A stretch of DNA of 64,000 nucleotides, taken from positions 682,001 through 746,000 of the forward strand of contig JAPFFF010000039.1 in the NCBI GenBank assembly GCA_039105265.1. Direction: 5' to 3'. The stretch is from Tritrichomonas musculus (lineage: Eukaryota; Parabasalia; Tritrichomonadida; Tritrichomonadidae). The notes under the pieces were generated by a model. That model had not been told where the DNA came from, did no database searches, and saw only the letters and a list, made by a program, of their open reading frames with translations. Position 1 is the first letter of the stretch. Every line of letters begins with the position of its first letter. Of this stretch, positions 21,821 to 32,728 are shown piece by piece. The position numbers were made by a program, and so were the translations under genes.

Positions 21821-22268
21821 AAATATTTCTTCTCAATATTTATTATATAATAAATATTATTGAATATTTTCGATGATAATAATAATATTGAAAATAATCA
21901 TAATGAAGAATAATACTCATATTCATTGAATTTAAATTTATCTAATAAATTGGTACATAATCAATGAATATGAGTAAATATTAGCAGTGTTTAAAAAATA
22001 TTAGTTCCTAAGTTTATCATTTAGCACTGAATCATTGTTACAATAAATCGAGCAAGAGAATCCTTCAATTTTTAGATGAAATTTTTCAAATTTTCATCCA
22101 AAAAGATGCTTTCTGGCTTCAAGTCTTTATTTTGCAAAATTAAAAACCAGTTTATAATCTATCCCAATTTTGTTTTTTAATCCAATATTCATCCAATATT
22201 TCAAAATATTTCAAAAGATGCAAATAAATAATTAGGATAATAAAAATTATTTATTAATAGCCAATTGG
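21821..22268. other. AT-rich intergenic stretch
   Basis: This is the 5' flank of the Sel1 kinase and the 3' flank of the LRR-Rab gene. The word ATATTCATTGA and its inverse recur (around 21919 and 21960). No ORF or RNA gene seen. Confidence 0.4.
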
Positions 22269-23735
22269 TTAATAAATTTTGCATTTCTTTTCATCATTGT
22301 AAATAAGATCTCGTATTCGGTTTTTCATTCGATTTTGCTTTTTTCTAATATCTTGGTTAACAGCTTCAAAAAATAAGCTTTCAGATGCTTCTCGAATATT
22401 GTAATCATTTTTACATGAAACTTCGAAGTATTTTGCGTTATACTTTTTTTCTAATTCATTGATATCTTTGATACTAACTTGATGTTCGAGATCACATTTA
22501 TTTCCTATAAGAACTAAAGGTATTTGTCCAGAACCATCATGAATTATTTTTATATAATCTTCTACTTTATTGAATGATTCTGGTTTGTTTATGTCAAAAA
22601 AAATTGCTGCGCTGTTCTTGTCCTTTGTATATAATTTAACCATATTTTTAAATTTTTCATCTCCAGAAGTATCCCAAATATTAGCATTTATTTTCTTACC
22701 TTGAAATTCAAATTCTTTTGAAGAAAAAGAAGCCGTGTCTGTTTTAATCATTTCTTCAGTAAATGTATTATATAATAACCTATTTAAGAAGCATGTTTTC
22801 CCAGAATTTGTATCACCTAAAAATGCTGTTTTTATATTTTCTGGTAATTCTGCGACTATTTCAATATTTTGTAAATCATTTTCATAATCAATTTTGTTCA
22901 AAGACATGCATGATTGAAATGCAGTGTTACCAATTTTATTTACTGATGGAGGAAATGTTATTTTAACAAGTGATTCACATTCATCAAATGCATAAAATCC
23001 AATTGATGTCACTAAATCTGGAATAATTAATGTTTTCAATGAAATGCAATGAGTAAATGTTCCATCTTCAATTGATGTCACTAATGGTGGAATAGTAATT
23101 TGTTCTAATTTGATGCAATAATTAAAAGCATATTTTTCAATATGAGCAACAGATGGAGGAATTTCAATTTTTTCTAATGATGAACAATTATCAAATTCTT
23201 TTTCATATATTCTTGTTACACAAGGTGGAATTATAAATTCTTTCAATAAAGTAAAATTCTTTAAACTCAATTTTCCAATGCTTTTAACATTAGAAGAAAT
23301 CATGATTGACTCCAAATTAACACATCCGTCAATAAAGTTATCACCAATTGATTTCACAGATGATGGAATATCGATTTTAGTTAAATTGTTACAGTTATTA
23401 AAAGCAAAATCTCCTATGCTTTCCAATGATGATGGAAGCTGAATGTTTTTCAAAAGAACGCATCCATCAAAACAGTGATTGTGAAGTGATGTCACAGATG
23501 ACGGAATTGTGATATCACTCAAAATTTTACTTCCGTAAAAAGCATAATCTCCAATAAACGTTACTGATGCAGGTACTGTAAATTTTTTGAGCTTTTCGCA
23601 ATTTTTAAAGCAATCTCGACCAATTTCAATTTCTGGCAGGCTTAATAAATAATTAAAAATATCATTATCATTACGATTATTCTCAAAAGCAAACTTCAAA
23701 GGTGTAATATTTAAAATTATAATTTGAAATTTCAT
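22269..23735 (-). CDS. BspA-like LRR protein fused to a Rab-like GTPase
   Basis: 488 residues from an ATG at 23735. After a short ankyrin-like lead (NITPLKFAFENNRND, typical of the end of DUF3447 regions) come about 11 LRR_5 repeats (~residues 40-290), then a complete small-GTPase domain (~300-460). Visible G motifs: P-loop GDTNSGKT (~306-313), WDTSGDEKF for switch II (WDTAGQ in most Rabs; Gln replaced by Asp), NKCD (~412) and SCK (~439) for SAK. The F-G-x motifs of Rabs (ANIWDTSG, AIFFDINKPESF) fit Rab/Ras best. The end is CKIY, which lacks the double Cys of Rabs and is a poor CaaX box, so the LRR region rather than a lipid may fix location. The switch-II Gln change predicts altered GTP hydrolysis. 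The gene could once have been the 3' part of the DUF3447 ORF just upstream. Confidence 0.88.
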   Translation of the reverse strand: MKFQIIILNITPLKFAFENNRNDNDIFNYLLSLPEIEIGRDCFKNCEKLKKFTVPASVTFIGDYAFYGSKILSDITIPSSVTSLHNHCFDGCVLLKNIQLPSSLESIGDFAFNNCNNLTKIDIPSSVKSIGDNFIDGCVNLESIMISSNVKSIGKLSLKNFTLLKEFIIPPCVTRIYEKEFDNCSSLEKIEIPPSVAHIEKYAFNYCIKLEQITIPPLVTSIEDGTFTHCISLKTLIIPDLVTSIGFYAFDECESLVKITFPPSVNKIGNTAFQSCMSLNKIDYENDLQNIEIVAELPENIKTAFLGDTNSGKTCFLNRLLYNTFTEEMIKTDTASFSSKEFEFQGKKINANIWDTSGDEKFKNMVKLYTKDKNSAAIFFDINKPESFNKVEDYIKIIHDGSGQIPLVLIGNKCDLEHQVSIKDINELEKKYNAKYFEVSCKNDYNIREASESLFFEAVNQDIRKKQNRMKNRIRDLIYNDEKKCKIY

Positions 23736-23860
23736 TTAAATTTCGGTTTTTTATGAAATTTGATGAAATTTATTGATATAAAGAATATCATTTAAAATGA
23801 GTATTTATTAAATCTTATTTAAAATTCTTAAATTTTTTAGGAAATTGCATTAAAATGTAA

Positions 23861-24913
23861 TTAAACTATTGATTTGTTTATATCCAATCCTTCGATATTT
23901 ATATAATATTCAACAAGTCTATAATAATCGTATTTAACAGCACAGTAAAAGTAAAATGGATCTTCAAATTCGATTGGCATAAATTCAAAATTGTAATATT
24001 GAAAACCATAATAAATTTCATTTTTGAAGTGATTTGAATGATTATCATTGCCTTCATTGATGTAATTATTTAAAAAATAGTGGGCAAATTCATTATGGTG
24101 ACATTTGATTGATTCTTCCAAACATTCTTGATATGTTTTGTCATTTGGATAAATATGATTTTCTTCTAGAATGTGAATGATATCAGGATTTCGACCATGA
24201 ATTGCGTAGAGCCACAACGATGGAACTAATTCAACTTGATTTTGAATTAAAAATCTGAAAATTTGAATCGATCCAAAAAAAGCTGAATATTCAATTAACG
24301 TTGGCTTCTTTTTTTCCAAAAATGAATTTGTTTCATACATTGATGGCTCAATTGTCTTAGAAAGTAAAAATCCACTTTTTGTGTGATACGTAGTGAATTC
24401 TTCAATGATGTCATTTCGGATTAGTTCGCAAAGATACGAATCATTTTCACCTTTGAGTCGATTTTCTTCGTAATATTCTGGTATCTCATACTTGACTGTA
24501 TGTATTTTATTGAGTTCTGTATAAAAAAGCATTTGATAATCATTTTGGTAAATTATTATTCCGATATCATAATTAAATGTTAGAATATTGTCATTGATAA
24601 GAAATAAGATAATAATTGGGCATTGTTTAAAATAATTAAATATTTCAGCATTTGAAAATGCTTTTGTGATTTGATTTTTTAGAAAATTAATTATTTTTTT
24701 TATTTTTTCTAAAAAACGTGGGGTCCTATGGTGATTCTCAGCTATTCTTGAAATTAAATATAGAATTGATTTGAGTTCTTGTTTATCAAATTGATTTTGT
24801 TGAAAAATCTTAATTAATTCTTCATTAACAGTATTATTGGATTCGTTTTCTTCATCATCAAGAAATTGTAAAATATTTTCATGTATCATCTTCATCATTT
24901 TAAGATATTCCAT
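23861..24913 (-). CDS. DUF3447/ankyrin-type protein, possibly the detached 5' half of the LRR-Rab gene
   Basis: 350 residues from ATG 24913. It carries the trichomonad DUF3447 signature: KGENDSYLCELIRND, then PTLIEYSAFFGSIQIFRFL, LWLYAIHGRNPDIIHILEEN, CHHNEFAHYFLNN, and a closing half ankyrin unit (YRLVEYYINIEGLDINKSIV). In the intact 56495-59833 gene this module runs straight on into LRRs. Here the frame stops, and 125 bp later the LRR-Rab ORF opens with what looks like the next ankyrin unit. The gap has no GTATGT donor or ACTAAC branch motif, so I see no trichomonad-type intron. It is either a truncated stand-alone protein or half of a split gene. Role unknown; ankyrin-like modules bind proteins. 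Confidence 0.75.
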   Translation of the reverse strand: MEYLKMMKMIHENILQFLDDEENESNNTVNEELIKIFQQNQFDKQELKSILYLISRIAENHHRTPRFLEKIKKIINFLKNQITKAFSNAEIFNYFKQCPIIILFLINDNILTFNYDIGIIIYQNDYQMLFYTELNKIHTVKYEIPEYYEENRLKGENDSYLCELIRNDIIEEFTTYHTKSGFLLSKTIEPSMYETNSFLEKKKPTLIEYSAFFGSIQIFRFLIQNQVELVPSLWLYAIHGRNPDIIHILEENHIYPNDKTYQECLEESIKCHHNEFAHYFLNNYINEGNDNHSNHFKNEIYYGFQYYNFEFMPIEFEDPFYFYCAVKYDYYRLVEYYINIEGLDINKSIV

Positions 24914-25180
24914 GTTTTAAGACAAATTACGAATATTAGCTATAATAAAAGTGTCTATTTTCAACTTTTTTTTTTTGAAAGCATTTTAATTGATTATTTT
25001 ATATTTTGATTATCTATTGAAATTTTCAAATAGTTTATATAAATTGTAAAAAAATTGAATTAAAATTTTTTTTCTGAAAAATCCAAAAAATCGATTAATT
25101 GAATGCTTATAAGCACTTTATTTTTATTTTTTCCCATTAAACACACTAAATCGAGCTCTATTTATGGGAAATACCTGCAA
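24914..25180. other. AT-rich intergenic stretch
   Basis: 5' flank of the DUF3447 ORF; nothing recognisable. Confidence 0.4.
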
Positions 25181-26420
25181 AGGCGACTATTGATAATGAT
25201 GAAAAAACAAGTTGTATAGATTAGGTGTTGGTCACTACTTTCCCCCAGCCTAAAAAACATTTTCGTAGTGACCACGGCCTATACTATTCTACTAACTAGA
25301 TGAAGAACACCTTTTACAATAATTAAAGAATTATCTGATAATAATAATGGCCTACAAGTTTATTGGGGTTTTTTTATTTTTTTTTTTTTATGAAGATGTT
25401 GCCATTGATGGCTTGTCTTTCAAGCCTTTCGTTTCACCAAATAGGCAAACAATTGAAAAACTTGATAGCTCATGAAACACGGTTTAATTAAAAATCAGCT
25501 TAATACTTCCTAAAGTTTTTTGGATAATCAAGAGATATAAGCCTACCATAAAAAAAGTAAAATTAAAAGAGAACAAATAGTTATGGCTGTTAATAATTTA
25601 CCAAAAATTTGTGAAAATAAGCTATTGACATCATAAGATGAAGTCCGAAAGCTTTTTTACCTAACAAAAGATAAAGTAAGAACTTTTTATTTAAGAGAAA
25701 TTGAAACCGGAAAAGTAGTTTGAACAATAACGTCATTCGATGGGGCAATTAATTAAATTTATGAGCAATTTTACGCAGGAGTGTCAGTTAGATATGATGA
25801 TGCAAAAGGCTTTATTGAAAAAAATTATCTAAATTTTAAAGTAATCTAGATTATATAAGTTAATTAGAAGAATCAAACAACTGAAACAAGTTGACAGTCA
25901 TACAATGGACTCCAAAAGAGCATTGTATCCACCTGAAGAAATAAGTGAGTAATTTGATAAATATTGATATAATAAGTAATTTGGTTGTAATGAATGAGTG
26001 TATACCTCTGATGTGAAAGAATTTATTCCTAAATAATTTTAAAGAATCACATATGAAAAGGTAGGTCATCATTAATATTGATTCTGAAAATATTGTCATA
26101 GCTATAAGAAAAACCAAAACATAGTGATTCTTCATATGATATATCTGTATCAAATTCAGGATAAAAGTTTTTCCACCAATTATTTTTCTTTTCTTTTTCT
26201 AAATTTGACATTTTTGTTTCATCAAGCTCAACTTCAGTAGCTAACTTATAACCATCAATGTCATATGAATTTGCTATATCAATGCCAGTTTGTTTGATCC
26301 TTAATAAAGGTGCAATATTAGTTAATGATGCATCAATACCTTCAACATCCTTCTAAACTCTGAATATAAGTGCCTGAGCTGTGAGTTGATCTGACGTAGT
26401 TGATAGCATAAGGATGGTTC
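25180..26420. other. Decayed, formerly coding-looking sequence of unknown origin
   Basis: Base composition is less AT-rich than true intergenic DNA here, and short protein-like stretches appear on both strands: on + near 25560-25850 (VRKLFYLTKDKVRTFY, FYAGVSVRYDDAKGFIEKNY) and on - near 26370-26040 (NIAPLLRIKQTGIDI, NNWWKNFYPEFDTDISYEES). None is a full ORF or a domain I can name. The patch adjoins Polinton-type debris and may be part of the same fossil. The 97-codon reverse frame at 25860-26153 is hydrophobic shadow sequence. Confidence 0.35.
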
Positions 26421-26448
26421 CGCTGAAACGCTCCACGCGTCCTTATGC
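26406..26448. repeat. Hairpin-capable inverted repeat
   Basis: GCATAAGGA (26406-26414) and TCCTTATGC (26440-26448) form a perfect 9-bp stem around a 25-nt GC-rich loop. It lies shortly before a C-rich patch (ACACCCCCTCCAACCCC) and just upstream of Polinton-type remnants. It does not fold as a tRNA. Confidence 0.6.
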
Positions 26449-26560
26449 AAGTTTCTAACACCCCCTCCAACCCCTTCAAGCAAATTTCAAACTCCATTAA
26501 AATAGCTTCAAAAATAAATTGGAAACAAACCCTCTATTATAATTATTTTAATATTTTATT

Positions 26561-29500
26561 ACCGCCGAAACATGGACTACATCGATAGCGACTATGATTC
26601 CGACCTAGCTAACCTTTGAGTCAGATAGATACTTCTTCTTTCCGGAAACCAATGAAATGCAACAATTGCCAAATGGTAAGTTCGAGATAGTTCCTATACT
26701 CACTGACAAGAAGCTCAACAAAAAATTCTTCAATCTGAGAGATGTTATGAATAAATGGACTCATGTCTATTTGGATAAACTTAAAGGGTTATACTAAGTT
26801 ATTTTCATATTTTTATTCCTACGTCGCTGGCATTAGTCGTTGGCATATCCTCAAACATTTGATTTGTGTATCAAATTTTGACGAAGTCAAATGGCGAAAG
26901 TTACTGTGACATTATAGGTAACGTGGGGTATGCTCAAAAATAGAAAGCTGATAGTGTAAACCTTCTCAAGATAAAAAAATTATTAAGCTATGACTATCTA
27001 ATTATTTTAGCTTGACAATAATTTATTTTTTCTTTTATTCAAATGTCCAAGTTAATAAGTAAGTTATCGAAGTCCGAGATCTTGTCTTTATCTTGATTTA
27101 AAAATATAATTCACTTACTGTAAGAGAGTTGAAACCTATATTAAAGAAAAGTATTAGAGATTTAGATATTGATTTCAGGGGTGTACGTGTTAGTGATTAC
27201 ATCAATAGAGTCAAAGAAATCGAAGAAGATCAGAAGAAATCAGATGAAGAATTATTCAAGCAAATATCCTCTAAGAAAGATTCATTAAAGAAACAGAAGC
27301 GAAGTCATGAGCAATATAAACAGAGTTTGAAAGAGAATGCTTCATTCCTACGTTCATTAATGAATATGAGTGATGTATATACTCTTCCAAAACCAAGTGA
27401 GAGTAAGTTATATTTTGAATCATTGATGAATATTCAAACAGAATATACCACTTCGAAAACAGAAGAGAGACGTCGTTATGAAGAGAATGTTACCAATAAA
27501 GAAGAGTATCAAGAAGAATTAAAACGTATGATGATTGCAGTTAAGAATCATGAAACATTCACAGTCGACATCGGTGATGATGGTGAGAAACAGTATGCCT
27601 TTACCAAAGTGTTGAGACATATTCGTAAAAAGAAGTCAGATGAATGGAGACCTCTTGTATATGGATATGATATGAATGGTAATAATAGAGTATTCAATGT
27701 CAACAAAGAGTCAGACTTAGAAGTTATGATAAGATGTATCCTCGGTGAGATTACTGTAGAAAATTATTATTCAGATTGCGATTATATTCCAGTTAGGTTC
27801 GAAGTCAAGTTCATCAAGATGATCAAAAATGAAGAGACAGGGAAGACAGAATTCATCGAAAAGGTTGATGGTGAAGATGTCATATTAGAATCAATGGATT
27901 ATTTCCATGATGCTCCAGATAGTGCATTCTTCCCATATATCAATCTAATTGATTCATTAGACTTAACTCGTTATCAAATATATAACAGTATTGAGAGAAA
28001 GAATTATAGAGATAACTGTTTCGTATATGCTTGTATTCAATCAGGTGTATTCACAGAAGATGAACTTCATAAGTTACGTACTATGATGTTAACCCGAAGC
28101 ATTCCAAATAAGAAAATATTAGAAATAGCTATTCAAATGAGCTGTCATTTCGTTTTATATAAATTCGATGATACGAAAGATTCAAGACATCAAAGACAGT
28201 TGAGCATTGATACTAGAAAGAACTCTAAAGTAGTTGCTGATAGAATGATACAGTTATTAACATATAAAGATCATTTCATGATTGATATGAATGAGAAGAT
28301 ACCAATTACCAAGTATTACATCGAACATAAAGATGAGCTTGATAAGAAATTTTAAGATATTTCTCCTAAAAAACGTCAATTAATCAAAAATAATAAGGGA
28401 GAGAAATCCGATGGAACTGGAATTACCGCTGTTCTTAAAACTATGTTTGAATGTGGTTACTTCAGAGAGATTAATGAATGCGATCAAGGGAGGGATCGAA
28501 TGGGCTACTGCATAGGAGCATCTGCGCGCTAGGTCTATTATTTTTGTATTATTAAGCATATGGAACAAGCATACGGAACAAGCAAACGACTCTCTATAAC
28601 ATATAATGTAAACGACTCTCTATAACAAGGGAGGGATCGAATGGACTACTGCGTAGGAGCATCTGCGCTAACTATTACATAAACGAATTCGTTAAAGAAA
28701 TACATATAATGTAAGCATCACTATACAACATATAATGTAAACATCACTATACATCATATAACATAAGTCCTCTCGAATCTATTTTTAATTTAACTTTTTT
28801 ATTTCTCCTACAGCATTAATTTAACACAAGAGCATTTGCGCATTTAAGATTTTTCTGAAAATGAAAAGATTCCAAAGGTCCCAACACAAGAAGAAAGCAA
28901 GATATTAAAATTGGACTTCCATAATAAGAAAGAGATTGCTCTTAAAGATATTAGCCAATATTCCACAACAATTCCTTTAAAGTATGTACAACGCAAGAAC
29001 GTTAAGCCAGAAACTATGTTGTATAATCTTACAAAAGCAATTAACTATAATAATATATCCGATATAGACTATACTGGAAGCACTAAGCAAAGCATTAGGG
29101 ACTGAGTCCATACGAAGTATGCTGGAAGCACACTTAAAGCATTAAGTGAGAGGTTCTGTGATAGCATTATACTGTATTATATGGTTCCAATTTGCGAACA
29201 AAGTCCGACATGTCGGATAGATCCGCATAACAAGAACAAGAACGATTATCTATCGAAGTACCTCGCAGAACACACGTCGAAGATTAAACGAATATTACAA
29301 TCCCACAATATTAATGTTAACAAACGATATATAAAACCGACGTATAGTAGCAAAGAAGGTGAATACTATAAGCAGTATATTAAGGTTGCATTGCCAACGA
29401 TTCCTGTAAACGATGCATTCGCATTAATTACTAACAAATCCATTATACAATCCTTTAACGATGAAGTTATATACATTAACGATATCGACTTCACCCAAGA

Positions 29501-29792
29501 CTTCGCTGGAGTTATTAATAAAGAAGAGGTTATCCAATACCTAATAGAGAATAACGACTATGTTATGGAGGGATCGAACACTACCAGAGACTACGTAATT
29601 ATGGATAATGACAAACTAGTTGGCAAGAACTGTCTTACCTTCATCCATAATACAGAATATGGTACAGTTAGATATAAGTTCTACAACAAGTTTATACAAT
29701 CTATCGAGAGTCCATCTGTTAGAGGTAAGATCGGATTAATGAATGCGATCATTATCTTTAAAAAATATATTTTTTGACACATTTTCGGCGGT
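26561..29792 (+). mobile_element. Broken Polinton (Maverick)-type fossil, partial
   Basis: A run of + strand coding remnants with higher GC and a different codon flavour from neighbouring host genes. The main pieces are a short N-terminal ORF piece near 26571-26800; a 408-codon open stretch at 27129-28355; and open stretches at 28911-29105 and 29181-29777. The 408-codon piece has a charged coiled coil, then a domain (NYRDNCFVYACIQSGVF, KDHFMIDMNEKIPITKYYIE) like the region N-terminal to family-B polymerase in trichomonad Mavericks, as I recall that family. The last piece (VRYKFYNKFIQSIESPS) belongs to another repeated trichomonad protein whose function I cannot name. No integrase, ATPase, protease or polymerase core is present. 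It is a fragment with several breaks. ACCGCCGAAA at the left and its inverse at the right could be ends or chance. Age: moderately old. Confidence 0.55.
28486..28765 (+). repeat. Short direct repeats between the Polinton-type pieces
   Basis: A ~45-bp unit (CAAGGGAGGGATCGAATGG, CTACTGC-TAGGAGCATCTGCGC) occurs at about 28486 and again at about 28626 with few changes. Between and after them, shorter units repeat: AAACGACTCTCTATAACA twice, and CATATAATGTAA-CATCACTATACA in tandem to about 28765. This is a small duplication cluster inside fossil sequence. Confidence 0.8.
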
Positions 29793-30029
29793 TGACCCCC
29801 CTATCTCCCAAAGCTATTTAAAATGCATTTTTCCTGAATAAATAACTTTTTTATATTCTTTTTTTTTTTTATTTTCATCTTCTCAAAATTGAAAGATATA
29901 GTATTTTTTAAAAAATAATTTGTCCCTACTTATCGTTCTACTTTCTGAAGACTCATAGAAAATTTGAATTAAAAACTCTCAATTTTTTTGTGAATAAGGT
30001 AATAATTAAAAAACTTAGTTTAAAATCTC

Positions 30030-32546
30030 CTAAATATGGTAACCATAATTATTAAGATATGCATTAAAGCTAATATTAAATTCTTCTTCTGAAATGTTTG
30101 TGTTTTGAGATAAAACCTGCTTACAAAATGAAACATACTTTTCAGTTTCAGAACAAGTGATTGCTGTCATGCAAGCAGTATCATAAACATTAGGAAACAT
30201 ATATCTTTTGGGTAACATTCCATTGATATATAAATTTTTATCAAATCCTGTAAAAATACTATTTTTTGAATAAATGTTGATTATTTGATTATATGAACTA
30301 GTTTTCAATTTAGATTTACTTATGAAATTAATGTTATTTTCACCATCAGCTGCTTCGAAAGTAATACCTTGAATATCACTGTAAAAAGAAGCAGCTTTAA
30401 AGATTGTCCCTGTAATAGAATGTCCAACCGTGAACAACGCTTGGTGTGTGAAATTGAATTGTTTATACAATTCCAATATTTTCTTTGTTTCTTTTGATGA
30501 AAAAATATCGAGATAAAAAAGTTTACTATTAAACCAAACCATTCGAAGGAATGTTTCTTTGTCCAGACCAGATATTAAAGAATAAAAAGGCAGAACATTA
30601 TCAAATAGTTTTGGAATATATTGTCTTCCAACCGTTTCTATCAAAAAGCCAACATCATTTCGATCTTCATATCCTCCTCCAACGAAATAATGAGTCCCTG
30701 ACCACAATTGTCCTTCGCCTGTTATGAATGAAGGTTGAATTGTCATATTTGACTCAATGTTGATTTGATATCGTTCAAAACCTGGAATGTCAGCATATTC
30801 ATTTGTATACATATTTGGCCAATAAAATTGAGAGAATGAATCCCATTCGTTCTCACAATTTTTTGGTCCATTCTTTTCAACACAACGTTGATATGATTTC
30901 AATAGGTTTTCCCCTTCAATTGGCAATTCTCCAATTTCATGATTTTCAAAGAAATTTTTGTTTTCTATATCAAATTGATTTTCAAGGAATGTGATTTCGC
31001 TATCGTTTGAAAAGTAGCTTAACGTTCTATTCTTAATCTTATCTGATGTAATGACAAGCACTGGAAAATGAGTAATTTTCTTACACATGATTACAATTCC
31101 TTCTTTTTCGTAATCTTTGCCAAAAATGTATTTCATCGTTGTATTAAATAAGCCTCTTTTTGACGGTTTTATAAAACATTTGCCATCGTCGCTTACGCCG
31201 TACAATCGAGGAAGTGTTGTTAGCATTGCAAAATCTTCGGTATGAAGTGTTCCATCTTTTTGAGCTTGATTAAAACAAATCCCTTCAGGTGAAATTGTTT
31301 GATTTTGATTGATTTTGTACCAAATTTTTTCGTTTTCAAAATATTTGGCACTTTTAATTGCTGGAAAAACCGCTTTTTTTGAATAAAAATAAATCGCTAT
31401 GAAGAAAAAGAATATTACTGCATATAGGACGATAACAATTATGTGAACAATTCTCCCTTTCGAGTGTTTTATTGTTTTATATCTTTTTTTGAAATTGACA
31501 ATAATGTCGATAAAATTGAATTTCAAAATTCCAAATAAAAACAAAAGTTTTACAAAAACGAACAAACAAATCCATCCAGCAGAGAGTTGCTCAGTGATTG
31601 GCAGATAAACAGTCATATATCCTTGAAGTCCTATTATTATCAAATACGATGTTATTTTATATATTATTTCAATTCTTGGATGTCTTTCAAAAAAATCAGG
31701 AGGAGATTCAATTATCACATCACCATCCTCAGAATTATTTTCGCCATCTTTATCGTTTTCAACATTAATGTTTATATCTTCTAATTTCATGTTTTCTTCA
31801 TTTTTTTCTTTTTCAGTATTGTCACTGACTGCTGCAGAAGCTTCAGCTGACTTGAATGGTTGGAGTGATTCCATAATTTCCTCTTCATCGACCACGTGCA
31901 AGCGTAAATAAATGTCGACACTTAAGGAAAACAACAAAAAACATTCAAGTATGCATGATATAATAAAACGACTTTTTGAATTGAAAATCAAATATCCTAA
32001 TGCAATCATTATTCCAAAAATTAAAATATCTGTCATAATTGATCTGAAATATGAAAAGAATTTCGAATATTTGGTCTCATTCTGAATATCATGAAAAACA
32101 GCAAGAGCTTTGTTAGCATTTTTTAAAACTATCACCAAATTTGATAAAAATATTTTAATAACTAGAGTTATATATAGAAATAATACATAAAAAACTCCAA
32201 ATTCTGAAAAATTACCTAAAATGGAAAAAATTAAATTAATACCCCTTTTTGAAAATAATGATAGCCACTCGTAAAGAAGCAAATAAACTGCTAAAGAAAT
32301 TATCCCGATAAATGCAAAATATGAAAATATTGAAAACTGAATAACAAAAATAAAGATTGCAATTATTAAAAAAATATCATCAAAATTAATTTTTCTCTTC
32401 TTGGGAATTACTTCTGGAGTGCTTTGTGATGGAACAATATCTTCTAAAGAATCACTATTATTCCCTTTGTTATCCATTTTAATAATTAACCTTATAAGGC
32501 CAATTATCATAAAATTTATTATATACAGATAAAGGTAGGTCAACAT
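30030..32546 (-). CDS. Multipass membrane protein with lipase-like alpha/beta-hydrolase ectodomain
   Basis: 838 residues from ATG 32546; a start at codon 24 (MDNKGNNSDS, about 32477) looks more natural because it removes a spurious hydrophobic lead. About eight transmembrane segments lie in the first ~405 residues (e.g. FLIIAIFIFVIQF, GVFYVLFLYITLVI, IVHIIVIVLYAVIFFFFIAI), split by an acidic loop (~240-300). The C-terminal ~430 residues are soluble, with several Cys and NxS/T sites. They contain FTVGHSITGTIFKAASF (~residue 704-720), a nucleophile-elbow-like motif as in class-3 lipases (GHSLGG), but with Thr where the second small Gly usually sits. The pattern PSFITGEGQLWSGTHYFVGGGYE precedes it. 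A decayed paralogue at 59.9-61.5 kb has GHSISG, so the variant is a family trait. A lipid-active enzyme at a membrane surface is the inference; the catalytic Asp and His are not identified. Confidence 0.8.
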   Translation of the reverse strand: MLTYLYLYIINFMIIGLIRLIIKMDNKGNNSDSLEDIVPSQSTPEVIPKKRKINFDDIFLIIAIFIFVIQFSIFSYFAFIGIISLAVYLLLYEWLSLFSKRGINLIFSILGNFSEFGVFYVLFLYITLVIKIFLSNLVIVLKNANKALAVFHDIQNETKYSKFFSYFRSIMTDILIFGIMIALGYLIFNSKSRFIISCILECFLLFSLSVDIYLRLHVVDEEEIMESLQPFKSAEASAAVSDNTEKEKNEENMKLEDININVENDKDGENNSEDGDVIIESPPDFFERHPRIEIIYKITSYLIIIGLQGYMTVYLPITEQLSAGWICLFVFVKLLFLFGILKFNFIDIIVNFKKRYKTIKHSKGRIVHIIVIVLYAVIFFFFIAIYFYSKKAVFPAIKSAKYFENEKIWYKINQNQTISPEGICFNQAQKDGTLHTEDFAMLTTLPRLYGVSDDGKCFIKPSKRGLFNTTMKYIFGKDYEKEGIVIMCKKITHFPVLVITSDKIKNRTLSYFSNDSEITFLENQFDIENKNFFENHEIGELPIEGENLLKSYQRCVEKNGPKNCENEWDSFSQFYWPNMYTNEYADIPGFERYQINIESNMTIQPSFITGEGQLWSGTHYFVGGGYEDRNDVGFLIETVGRQYIPKLFDNVLPFYSLISGLDKETFLRMVWFNSKLFYLDIFSSKETKKILELYKQFNFTHQALFTVGHSITGTIFKAASFYSDIQGITFEAADGENNINFISKSKLKTSSYNQIINIYSKNSIFTGFDKNLYINGMLPKRYMFPNVYDTACMTAITCSETEKYVSFCKQVLSQNTNISEEEFNISFNAYLNNYGYHI

Positions 32547-32728
32547 AAAATATTCTATTCAATTTTAAAAAAAAATAATCTATGAATATCTTTATAAGAA
32601 TTAGAGTATATTTTTAAATATAATATTTATTATCTTTTAAATAAATAAAAATAGCATTTTGAATAATTTAAAAATTAAAAAAAGATTTTATTATAGTTTT
32701 ATTGATGTTTTATTAAGCCTTTGTTTTT

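Noticed and set aside
23736-23860. Gap between DUF3447 and LRR-Rab ORFs considered as an intron
   Set aside because: No GTATGT-type donor or ACTAAC...ACAG acceptor, which trichomonad introns require.
25860-26153. 97-codon hydrophobic reverse frame
   Set aside because: A different frame of the same strand is more protein-like (DTDISYEES) but is also short; the hydrophobic one looks like a shadow of decayed sequence.
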